8,359 nucleotides of DNA, from assembly GCA_002314675.1 (NCBI GenBank), contig DCGZ01000024.1, positions 3,535 through 11,893 on the forward strand. The letters are read 5' to 3'. Position numbers and translations under genes: made by a program. This DNA comes from Fibrobacter sp. UBA1765. GTDB taxonomy: Bacteria; Fibrobacterota; Fibrobacteria; Fibrobacterales; Fibrobacteraceae. Below are positions 1 to 5,903 of this stretch, in pieces (within the stretch, counting starts at the first letter, position 1; every line of letters begins with the position of its first letter). Under the pieces are notes generated by a model. It was given only the letters and a program-made list of their open reading frames with translations. It did no database searches and had not been told where the DNA came from.

Positions 1-13
1 CACCGAAGGTGCG

Positions 14-48
14 ACCTGATTTCTGACTTCTGTCCTCTGTATTCTATA
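14..48. repeat. Degenerate 7-bp tandem repeat, five units
   Basis: Five consecutive heptamers align at 14-20 (ACCTGAT), 21-27 (TTCTGAC), 28-34 (TTCTGTC), 35-41 (CTCTGTA) and 42-48 (TTCTATA). Each carries CTG or CTA at its third to fifth bases. The array lies just beyond the purM terminator in sequence with no gene on either strand. It is imperfect and short, so chance in a pyrimidine-rich stretch cannot be excluded. No other copy was seen in this window. Confidence 0.4.
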
Positions 49-60
49 CATGTTTAAACA

Positions 61-94
61 AAAAATAGACGCTCTTTTGGGAGCGTCTATTTTT
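61..94. terminator. Bidirectional rho-independent terminator after purM
   Basis: A perfect 14-bp inverted repeat (61-74 with 81-94) encloses a 6-nt loop. The GC-rich core is GACGCTC/GAGCGTC, flanked by five A residues on one arm and five T residues on the other. On the minus strand the stem begins 13 nt past the purM stop and ends in TTTTTGTTT, a good U-tract. Read on the plus strand the stem also ends in TTTTT, so it could stop transcription from either side. Confidence 0.93.
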
Positions 95-107
95 AGCGAA
101 CAAGGAA

Positions 108-1133
108 TTAGTCCTTGAACTTTACCTGCTTTGTGCCAGCGACAACTTCGCCGACCTGTACCCACTTTTCGCCCTTGGCTTCGAGGTGAGCAACAACTTC
201 TGCCTTGTCTGCCGGGTCGATAAAGATGAGCATGCCCATGCCCATGTTGAAGGTGGAATACATTTCGTCCTTTTCAACCTGGCCTTCGCGCTGGATGACC
301 TGGAAGATTTCTGGCGGAACCCAGGAAGTGCGGTCGATGACTACATCGACGTTATCCGGGAGGATGCGCGGAATGTTGCCCTGGTAGCCGGAACCTGTGA
401 TGTGAGCGAGACCCTGGATGATCTTCTTGTTGCAAAGATCGATGAGGCTCGGGTAGTAGCTGCGGTGCGGCATGGTGAGAGCTTCGCCGATGGTCATGTC
501 TGTGCCTTCGAGCGGAGTATCGACCTTGTAGCCTGCAACGTCGAACAATACCTTGCGGGCAAGGGAGTAGCCGTTAGTGTGGAGGCCAGTAGAAGGCAAA
601 CCAAGGATGATTGTACCCGGCTTGATCTTCTTGCCGTCAATGATGTTGTCGCGTTCTACGACACCGACGATTGTACCGGAAATATCGTAGTCGCCCGGAC
701 CGTAGAAGCCCGGCATTTCTGCGGTTTCACCGCCAATGAGTACAAGACCGTTTTCGCGGCATGCCTTAGCCATACCAGCGACGAGCTGATCCATAACGCC
801 CGGTTCCAGGCGGCCTGTTGCTACGTAGTCGAGGAAGAACAAAGGACGCGCACCCTGAACAAGAATGTCGTCGCAGCAGTGGTTCACGATGTCCTGACCA
901 GGAAGGGTATGTGTACCCATTTCGATATCGACCTTGAGCTTTGTACCAACGCCATCTACGGAACTTACGAGGACTGGGTCCTTCATGCCAAGATGGTTCA
1001 ATGTGAAGAGGCCACCGAAGTTGCCAACGTCACCGAGAACGCCTTCGTTGAATGTGGTACGGACGGACTTCTTAACTCCGACCATTGCTTCGTCTGCACG
1101 GGCCAGGGATACACCTGCGTCTGCGTAGTTCAT
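108..1133 (-). CDS. purM: Phosphoribosylformylglycinamidine cyclo-ligase (AIR synthetase)
   Basis: This cytoplasmic enzyme makes 5-aminoimidazole ribonucleotide from FGAM and ATP, the fifth step of de novo purine synthesis. The 341-residue length matches the family. Visible family motifs are the N-terminal NYADAGV, SSVDGVGTKLKV (57-68, nucleotide/phosphate site), GQDIVNHCCDDILVQGA (79-95), LIGGETAEMPGFY (132-144), STGLHTNGYSLAR (181-193), HITGSGYQGNIPRILP (244-259) and MYSTFNMGMGM (291-301). The ATG at 1131-1133 has an AGGA Shine-Dalgarno (1141-1144) 7 nt upstream. It is the last gene of a three-gene minus-strand unit, 41 nt after the cNMP-fold gene and 13 nt before a strong terminator. One oddity is Ser at 247, where HITGGG is the common form. 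No other purine gene is in the window. Identification is firm. Confidence 0.98.
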   Translation of the reverse strand: MNYADAGVSLARADEAMVGVKKSVRTTFNEGVLGDVGNFGGLFTLNHLGMKDPVLVSSVDGVGTKLKVDIEMGTHTLPGQDIVNHCCDDILVQGARPLFFLDYVATGRLEPGVMDQLVAGMAKACRENGLVLIGGETAEMPGFYGPGDYDISGTIVGVVERDNIIDGKKIKPGTIILGLPSTGLHTNGYSLARKVLFDVAGYKVDTPLEGTDMTIGEALTMPHRSYYPSLIDLCNKKIIQGLAHITGSGYQGNIPRILPDNVDVVIDRTSWVPPEIFQVIQREGQVEKDEMYSTFNMGMGMLIFIDPADKAEVVAHLEAKGEKWVQVGEVVAGTKQVKFKD

Positions 1134-1140
1134 TTTTTTA

Positions 1141-1161
1141 TCCTTTGCCCCTGTTAGGGCA
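1141..1161 (-). promoter_or_regulatory. Small hairpin abutting the purM ribosome binding site
   Basis: In the minus-strand transcript a 5-bp stem, TGCCC/GGGCA (1157-1161 with 1146-1150, loop 1151-1156), ends inside the AAAGGA Shine-Dalgarno (1141-1146) of purM. It sits in the 41-nt gap after the cNMP-fold gene. Such a stem could tune purM translation or mark an mRNA processing point. It is short and its function is inferred only. Confidence 0.35.
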
Positions 1162-1174
1162 TTATTTAGCGAGG

Positions 1175-1975
1175 CTATTGCCTAGCGCTTTGTTTTTCAT
1201 CAATATTTCTTAAAGCATCCAGAATGAGGCTTGTGGTATCGGACATCTGGTTGATGTTGACCGTTTCTGGCATTACATGCGTATTCAACTTGAACAGCGT
1301 GTCGTCGCCCCATGAAAGCATTTCTTCAAGAGCGTCTGGGCCTGCCAGTTTGCCGCACTTTGCGCAGCAGATTCGGCCATCCTTGAATGCTATGAAGCCG
1401 CGCATGCCGTGAAATTCAAAAATCACGGTTCCGGTGACACGGCTCTTTTCAAGAGTTTGTGCAAAGTCGATAAATGGCAATACTTTAGCGGATGCTAACA
1501 GGGATAGCTGTTCAAATTCATCAAAGGCCTTGTTTTTTGCACGCAGGCGGTCTGCCGTGACCTTGTAAAGGTATACCATGACGCTTGGGTTGTCGTCGAG
1601 GAACCTGATAAAGATATCGCGAGCGAGCAGGAGCACAGTGCTGCCGTCTTCGAGAGCCATGATGGTATTGCTTGTCGGCTCGTTGCAGATGATGGACATT
1701 TCGCCAAAGCAGGCGCCTGTTTCAAGGAATGCGATTGCGTTGTAGCTGCCGTCTGGCATTTGGCTACCGCAAATTTGGGCGCGTCCACTTTGCAGTACGC
1801 AAAAGTAGTCGTTAGAGGAATCGCCGTTCAAAATGATTTCGCCAGCGTCAAATTCCGCGATTTGCGCATTCAGCAAAAAGAAGTCCGCACATTCACGTGG
1901 GATTTGCTGTAAAAATGGGATTCCCTGGTCATAGGAAGCCGAAATCCATTCACCGATACCAATTTGCTTTGCCAT
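1175..1975 (-). CDS. Cyclic-nucleotide-fold protein with C-terminal PATAN/DUF4388 domain
   Basis: This is a 266-residue soluble signalling protein without signal peptide or membrane segment. Residues ~25-140 form a CRP/PKA-type cyclic-nucleotide-binding domain. The phosphate-binding cassette is recognisable (GACFGEMSII, 87-96, with Glu92), but the Arg that normally follows its Pro is Thr (P100-T101-S102), so canonical cAMP binding is doubtful. A helix (~130-160) leads to a second domain (~165-260) with DUF4388/PATAN features: TGTVIFEF, GFIAFKDGRI and EEMLSW. That domain is usually an adaptor in bacterial signal transduction. There is no helix-turn-helix, so it is not a CRP-type transcription factor. 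Cys203, Cys204 and Cys207 cluster in the second domain. The ATG (1973-1975) is 4 nt past the stop of the upstream lipoprotein gene and has no clear Shine-Dalgarno, which suggests translational coupling. Domain calls are confident; ligand and partner are unknown. Confidence 0.9.
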   Translation of the reverse strand: MAKQIGIGEWISASYDQGIPFLQQIPRECADFFLLNAQIAEFDAGEIILNGDSSNDYFCVLQSGRAQICGSQMPDGSYNAIAFLETGACFGEMSIICNEPTSNTIMALEDGSTVLLLARDIFIRFLDDNPSVMVYLYKVTADRLRAKNKAFDEFEQLSLLASAKVLPFIDFAQTLEKSRVTGTVIFEFHGMRGFIAFKDGRICCAKCGKLAGPDALEEMLSWGDDTLFKLNTHVMPETVNINQMSDTTSLILDALRNIDEKQSARQ

Positions 1976-1979
1976 ATTG

Positions 1980-3191
1980 TCAATTATAGAAAATGTTGCG
2001 GTACCATGTTAGGGATTTTTGTTCTTCTTTAGTGCCGTGGAGCATTATTACGAAATCATGGAGAGCCTTTGAAGGGTGGACGCTTGCGTTTTCAAAGAAA
2101 TCGAGCGCGCCGGATGGCCCTGTGAGTTTGTCGTAGTAGTATACGTTGCCGCTTTTGAATACATCGAGCTTCTGTATGCGGGAATCACTTGCAATTAGCG
2201 CTTCTTTGCTTGGGCCAGCGTTGATCCAGATTTCAGCTTCCTTTGCTTTGCTGAATGCAGCCTGCAAAGGCAGTTTCAGGCTTGTCTTGTCGTCTGTGAA
2301 CACGCTGCACCCCATGGCATCGCTCAGAAGAGTTCCGGTAAAGCTGTTTTTTCCGGGGGCAAACCATGTTCCACTGTAGGGTGCGCCTACCAGGGTCTTT
2401 ATGCACGGGTATTGTTTGGCGTTTTCGCGGATTTTTTCGTACTCCGTCCTTTCAATTTTGTACAAATTAAATTTTTGGGGATGGCTGTCGCTCGCTCCAT
2501 CCATGTCACCCTCGAATGAGCCGGTGGTCAAAAGTTCAAACAGCTTGATCCATTCCAGGCGGCCGAGTGCGGAACTTTCTTGCCATTCCGAAAGCAACAG
2601 TATGGGAATACCTGCAGAAGAAAGCTTTGTCAGGTCGGAGTCAAAGCCTGTTCCCGTAGCAAATGTGAGTACCACGTCTGGATGCAGGGAATACACGGCT
2701 TCTTCTGAGAGTGTCGGGCCACTGCCGACATCCTTTACGATTCCCTTTTCTATGGCTTCATAGAGAGCCGGGTCGGCTGTGAAGTTCTTGTTTCCAAAAC
2801 CGACTACCTTTGATTCCTGGCCGATGCCCTTGAGGTATGCGTAGTAGTTTCCGGAAAGGGATACGATGCGGTTAACCGGGACCCTGATCTTTTTCAGGTT
2901 GTCAAAACCACTTGGAATGGCTGAGCTATCTCCGCTGTACAGGATGTACTCGTTTGTATTTGACGAAGATGCCTTGTCGCCATGGAAAAACACCTTTATG
3001 GAAAGTTTGTAGAAGCCATCGAAACGTTCCAGTTCGAAATTTTTTGCAAAGTCGAGCTTAACCCCTTGGCCTGTGGCTGGAGGGGGAGTATGGGCTTCTT
3101 TACACCCGGTTATTGCCAAAAAACAAGAGCAAATTGCAAAAAATAGGGGATGAATTGTGAATAACCTATTGATTTTGAACACTTTATGCAT
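1980..3191 (-). CDS. Substrate-binding lipoprotein, FecB/BtuF-like (iron-chelate or cobalamin type)
   Basis: This 403-residue exported lipoprotein has a basic start, a hydrophobic stretch (~10-28) and a lipobox ITGC with Cys30 as the lipidated residue. Residues ~43-105 form an extra N-terminal segment (ELERFDGFYKLSIKVF) typical of Bacteroidota/Fibrobacterota relatives. The Peripla_BP_2/TroA-type fold follows from ~106: VNRIVSLSGNYYAYLKGIG, DVGSGPTLSEEAVYSLHPDV, then ESSALGRLEWIKLFELL, which contains an acidic residue (Glu213) of the kind that contacts a permease. GTWFAPGKNSF (274-284) is also family-like. Relatives deliver siderophore-iron, heme or B12 to an ABC transporter in the inner membrane. 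No permease, ATPase or TonB receptor is in the window, so this one is an orphan or its transporter lies elsewhere. The ATG (3189-3191) has GAGG at 3196-3199. It heads the unit that also contains the cNMP-fold gene and purM. The substrate cannot be read from sequence. Confidence 0.9.
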   Translation of the reverse strand: MHKVFKINRLFTIHPLFFAICSCFLAITGCKEAHTPPPATGQGVKLDFAKNFELERFDGFYKLSIKVFFHGDKASSSNTNEYILYSGDSSAIPSGFDNLKKIRVPVNRIVSLSGNYYAYLKGIGQESKVVGFGNKNFTADPALYEAIEKGIVKDVGSGPTLSEEAVYSLHPDVVLTFATGTGFDSDLTKLSSAGIPILLLSEWQESSALGRLEWIKLFELLTTGSFEGDMDGASDSHPQKFNLYKIERTEYEKIRENAKQYPCIKTLVGAPYSGTWFAPGKNSFTGTLLSDAMGCSVFTDDKTSLKLPLQAAFSKAKEAEIWINAGPSKEALIASDSRIQKLDVFKSGNVYYYDKLTGPSGALDFFENASVHPSKALHDFVIMLHGTKEEQKSLTWYRNIFYN

Positions 3192-3259
3192 TTTTCCTCA
3201 ACGAAGGGCCAAGAATAATGTTATTTTAATAGCAAATTTTACGCGTGGAGATTATATCG
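3192..3259. promoter_or_regulatory. Divergent intergenic region between lipoprotein and barrel genes
   Basis: This 68-nt stretch is the only place where genes point away from each other, so it or the flanking coding edges should hold promoters for both units. It is AT-rich from about 3212 to 3240. On the minus strand TATAAT is visible (complement of 3251-3256), but no acceptable -35 lies 16-18 nt upstream and it would sit at the edge of the barrel gene. On the plus strand TATTTT (3222-3227) and TTTAAT (3225-3230) are the best -10-like words, also without a clear -35. GGAG at 3247-3250 is the Shine-Dalgarno of the plus-strand gene. Confidence 0.4.
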
Positions 3260-4144
3260 ATGCGAATTTCTAAAGGTTTTTTTAGCGTAAAGGCCCTTTT
3301 GCTTGGCCTTGCACTTGCCGTTCCTGCCATGGCAGTTAACGAAGATGCATTCTATGAAAAGGAACATATTCGCGGCTTTATCGGCATTGGGGCCGACTAT
3401 CGCGGTATGACCAAGTCATATGCAAGCTACATAAACAAGCTTCTTTTGGGTAAGGACAAGGGTAAGCTTGAAACGGTTACAGTTACCGAAACTACCGGTA
3501 CTGGTGAAGACGCTACCGAAGAAGAAGTAGAAAAGACAAGCTACACTCCTGCATCTAGCAAGGGCTACAGCAAGTTCGACAACTACTATTTCCCGGATAT
3601 CCATATCAACCTGGGCGCCCAGTACCGCCAGTTCATGACATGGTTCGACATCAACTTCATGTTCTCTAGCTGCTCCGAAGGCAGTGGCGCATACGACGCA
3701 TGCTGGTACAACTACGGCGTCGACTGGATGTTCGGCTGGAAGATCTTTGGTGAAAATACGTTCTTCAACCTTATTCCGTCTGCCGGCATCGGTTTCAATA
3801 TCTTGAATGTCCATTTTACAGATACCTATGACGTTGTCGCCTACCATGGCGAAACCGGTACTGATTTTGACGAATCCAAGGGTACGATGATTGATGGCAT
3901 GGGCAACCGCTACTACAGCACCATCTCTCCGACATTTGCCGCTGAACTTGAAGCCCGCCTTGAATTCGACCCGATTTCTATTGGCCTTTATGGCGGCTAC
4001 CGCTGGATTCGCTGGAACGAAATCGACATCGAAGGTACCAAGTACGGTTCAAACGATGTGAACGGCGACACCTGGTTTATCGGCCTTCGCCTGCAGTACA
4101 AGTTCATGTCTATCTGGCAGAAGAAGCAGCACGAAAGACTTTAA
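3260..4144 (+). CDS. Exported outer-membrane beta-barrel protein, function unknown
   Basis: This 294-residue protein has a Sec signal peptide (RISK, hydrophobic VKALLLGLALAVP, cleavage likely AMA|VNED at 25/26). The mature part alternates aromatic/hydrophobic and polar residues as transmembrane strands do, e.g. DIHINLGAQYRQFMTWFDINFMF (~113-135), ISIGLYGGYRWIRW (~239-252) and the last strand TWFIGLRLQYKF (271-282). A 12-residue charged tail follows that strand. Residues ~68-100 form a Thr/Glu-rich low-complexity segment, probably a surface loop, and Cys138 and Cys148 could form a disulfide in another loop. The start is taken at ATG 3260 because GGAG (3247-3250) lies 9 nt upstream and the signal peptide begins there; a GTG at 3245 overlaps that site. 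The gene stands alone on the plus strand and ends in its own terminator. Barrel class is well supported; transport or structural role is not. Confidence 0.85.
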   Translation: MRISKGFFSVKALLLGLALAVPAMAVNEDAFYEKEHIRGFIGIGADYRGMTKSYASYINKLLLGKDKGKLETVTVTETTGTGEDATEEEVEKTSYTPASSKGYSKFDNYYFPDIHINLGAQYRQFMTWFDINFMFSSCSEGSGAYDACWYNYGVDWMFGWKIFGENTFFNLIPSAGIGFNILNVHFTDTYDVVAYHGETGTDFDESKGTMIDGMGNRYYSTISPTFAAELEARLEFDPISIGLYGGYRWIRWNEIDIEGTKYGSNDVNGDTWFIGLRLQYKFMSIWQKKQHERL

Positions 4145-4157
4145 TCGCCTGCATTTC

Positions 4158-4197
4158 AAAAAAAGCGACTCTTCATCTTGAAGAGCCGCTTTTTTTT
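4158..4197. terminator. Bidirectional rho-independent terminator between convergent genes
   Basis: An inverted repeat of 17 paired positions with one mismatch (A4168/C4186) and a 5-nt loop (4175-4179). The core is GCGACTCTTC/GAAGAGCCGC, flanked by seven A residues on the left and eight T residues on the right. It lies 13 nt past the barrel gene stop and 18 nt past the end of the NYN gene on the other strand. It therefore has a U-tract in both directions and serves both units. Confidence 0.94.
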
Positions 4198-4215
4198 GCC
4201 CTTTAAGGAATCTTG

Positions 4216-4863
4216 CTACCTGTTCCTGTTTCGTGGACGGTTGTTTACGAACAGGCTCTGGTACTTGTTTGAGGTTGCCGCCTGTTCCATGACTTTTTCG
4301 AGTGCAAAGTATTCGACCGCTTCTTCCTTTAAGCAGTTGTCCGTGTGCCAGTGGACCTCGCGCTGCTGTTCAAGCGAGTGGTACGAAAAGTCAAAGCCTG
4401 CAAGTACGAGCGGGATATCGTGCTGCCTCAGGAACTTTGCGACATCTGTATAAAAGCCTTGCGTGGAGACAAGCACCGCCAGTTGGATTTCTTCAAAGTG
4501 CGCAAGCATCTTCATGTCGCTTATCAAGTCGGTATTTCCGTGAATAAAGCTTTCTGAATTCTTTGCACGGTAATGGAACTGGAAGCCGCATTGCTGCAAG
4601 TGTTCCTCGAAATTCAAGACGCCCTCGAACCTCTTGTAGTCGCTTTCTGCCGGGTTTGGGTGCGGGTGGTAGTAGTGCGCCTCGATAGATACCGAGGAAC
4701 CGCGCGGAACATAGTGCTGAAGTTGCCTGAGCAAAAAGCTTTTTAAACCTTCGGCGCTGATTCGGGACCTTGCGAAATGGTGGTGCAGGTAGAAGTCGTT
4801 TGCCTTGCGGAATGTAAAGCCGTCGACAAAGAAGCCGATCCGGAAAAGATTCTGTGGGTCCAT
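4216..4863 (-). CDS. NYN-domain (LabA/DUF88-like, PIN-fold) protein with atypical active site
   Basis: This is a 215-residue cytoplasmic protein. Residues ~6-165 fit the NYN fold of PIN-like ribonucleases: first strand RIGFFVDGFTF with Asp14, a central GNTDLISDMKML (109-120) with Asp112 and Asp116, and the strand-loop LAVLVSTQGFYTDVAKFL (128-145) followed by PLVLAGF. In typical members that loop reads SGDGDF; here both Asp positions are Gln135 and Phe137, with only Asp140 nearby. Ribonuclease activity is therefore uncertain and a binding role is possible. The C-terminus is a short basic PRNRNR encoded by a tandem AACAGG hexamer. The ATG (4861-4863) has AAAGGAG at 4869-4875, 5 nt upstream, inside an inverted repeat that could mask it. 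It is the last gene of the second minus-strand unit, 83 nt after the TPR gene. Family assignment is fairly firm; target RNA is unknown. Confidence 0.8.
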   Translation of the reverse strand: MDPQNLFRIGFFVDGFTFRKANDFYLHHHFARSRISAEGLKSFLLRQLQHYVPRGSSVSIEAHYYHPHPNPAESDYKRFEGVLNFEEHLQQCGFQFHYRAKNSESFIHGNTDLISDMKMLAHFEEIQLAVLVSTQGFYTDVAKFLRQHDIPLVLAGFDFSYHSLEQQREVHWHTDNCLKEEAVEYFALEKVMEQAATSNKYQSLFVNNRPRNRNR

Positions 4864-4866
4864 TTT

Positions 4867-4901
4867 TTCTCCTTTTTTTCTAGAAAAATTCTAAAAGGAG
4901 A
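4867..4901 (-). promoter_or_regulatory. Inverted repeat able to sequester the NYN-gene Shine-Dalgarno
   Basis: In the minus-strand RNA, UCUCCUUUU (complement of 4893-4901) is a perfect partner for AAAAGGAGA (complement of 4868-4876), which contains the ribosome binding site of the NYN gene. Between them AGAA/UUCT can form an inner 4-bp stem with a UUU loop. The outer stem has 9 bp. Pairing would hide the Shine-Dalgarno. The sequence is visible; regulation is inferred, and the AT-rich setting makes chance pairing possible. Confidence 0.4.
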
Positions 4902-4946
4902 GAAACGCTTTTTTTGCCGTTTTTGACCCAAAAAAATTGTAAAATT

Positions 4947-5894
4947 TTAGATAAGGTCGCGCTTCTTGAGATCGTCCATCAGGGAACCCGGCATCCAGTG
5001 GCGAATGCCCTTGAATTCACTTGACTTTAGGGTCTCTTGCCAGGCCTTCATTTTTTGTTCGTTCTTCATGTCTGCATAGATACGCACGAGGTTTGCCGCC
5101 GCGCACCAGTAGCGAATGGATTTGCCTGTTCGCGCAAGGTAGTCCTTGGCGCTTTGCTCGTAGATTTCTGCAGCTTCCTTGAAGTTCCCTTGGCGGTAGA
5201 GCATGTCTGCCTTGATTTGCTGGAATACGGGGTGGCCTGGAGAGCGCGATAGTGCCGTATTTGCAAGCTTGAGTGCTTCGCCGTATTCGCCGCGGTCGTA
5301 GTGCATCCATACTAGCGAGGTTGTAAAGAGCGGCCAGAACAGCCTTGAATTTTTCGCGGCGCTTTGGAGGGCCTTTAAATGCGAAGGCCTGTCGTCGGAA
5401 ACAAACGGGATCCATGAAAGGGCACCGTCCATATAGTAGGCGTAAATGGCGTAGAACGCGCGCGCATCCTCGTTTTTTGATTTTTCGAAGGTCTTTGCGC
5501 CAGCGCGAGTGTTCATTGCGCCCTTGATAGAATGGCCGAGTTCACTTTGCGCATAGCCAAGTTCGAATATGCGGAGTGCGTCCCAAAAGCCTGTCGATTT
5601 GCAGTTGTCGAGTTGCCTTGCCGCATTCTGCAGTGCCGTAGTATCGCCGAGGTCATCGTAGCGCCCGATCTTTACCATGCCCTCGACAATGCATGCGACG
5701 TTTTTTTCGCTTGCTTCAATGTCTTTTGCGATTTGCGATGCCTCTGTATATTGCCTTGCGACAATCGCCTTCATGGCGCCTTCGATTTTAGGGTCGAGTT
5801 CGCCAAGTGCAAAGCTTGAATCGGACGGGGCCGCAAAAATAGCGCTGCATAGCAGCGTTATTGAAATTGCAATGGTTCTGAACGAAAAATGCAT
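4947..5894 (-). CDS. Exported TPR-repeat protein
   Basis: This 315-residue protein has a Sec signal peptide (MHFSFRT, hydrophobic IAISITLLCSAIF, cleavage likely AIFA|APSD near 21/22). Cys16 does not sit in a lipobox, so a soluble periplasmic or loosely attached protein is expected. The mature chain is almost all helical. Residues ~189-256 contain the clearest TPRs, with YDRGEYGEALKLANTALSRS and DMLYRQGNFKEAAEIYEQSA in the canonical spacing. Weaker helical repeats fill ~35-135. TPRs bind other proteins, so this is probably a scaffold or adaptor. Its start lies 9 nt after the stop of the LpoA-like gene, which itself begins with TPR-like helices, so the two are likely partners. No good Shine-Dalgarno precedes the ATG (5892-5894), which fits coupling to the upstream frame. 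No enzymatic motif was seen. Confidence 0.85.
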   Translation of the reverse strand: MHFSFRTIAISITLLCSAIFAAPSDSSFALGELDPKIEGAMKAIVARQYTEASQIAKDIEASEKNVACIVEGMVKIGRYDDLGDTTALQNAARQLDNCKSTGFWDALRIFELGYAQSELGHSIKGAMNTRAGAKTFEKSKNEDARAFYAIYAYYMDGALSWIPFVSDDRPSHLKALQSAAKNSRLFWPLFTTSLVWMHYDRGEYGEALKLANTALSRSPGHPVFQQIKADMLYRQGNFKEAAEIYEQSAKDYLARTGKSIRYWCAAANLVRIYADMKNEQKMKAWQETLKSSEFKGIRHWMPGSLMDDLKKRDLI

Positions 5895-5903
5895 TGAAGA
5901 AAA

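Noticed and set aside
186..1157. 323-codon open frame on the plus strand opposite purM
   Set aside because: It is antisense to a purM with every family motif intact. Its protein resembles nothing recognisable and is an expected by-product of the codon use of the real gene.
3251..3256. Perfect TATAAT on the minus strand as promoter of the lipoprotein unit
   Set aside because: The hexamer at the -35 distance is AAACCT, there is no extended -10, and one such hexamer in AT-rich DNA is weak evidence. It is mentioned only within the intergenic entry.
3245..3259. GTG start five codons upstream for the barrel protein
   Set aside because: The GTG overlaps the GGAG Shine-Dalgarno used by ATG 3260, and the added residues would precede a complete signal peptide.
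3416..3847. 143-codon minus-strand open frame opposite the barrel gene
   Set aside because: The plus-strand gene has a signal peptide, Shine-Dalgarno and terminator; the antisense frame has none of these.
4902..4928. Terminator between the TPR and NYN genes
   Set aside because: AAACGGC/GCGTTT can pair around an A-rich loop, but the stem is short, has a bulge, and is followed by CTCTCC rather than a T-run.
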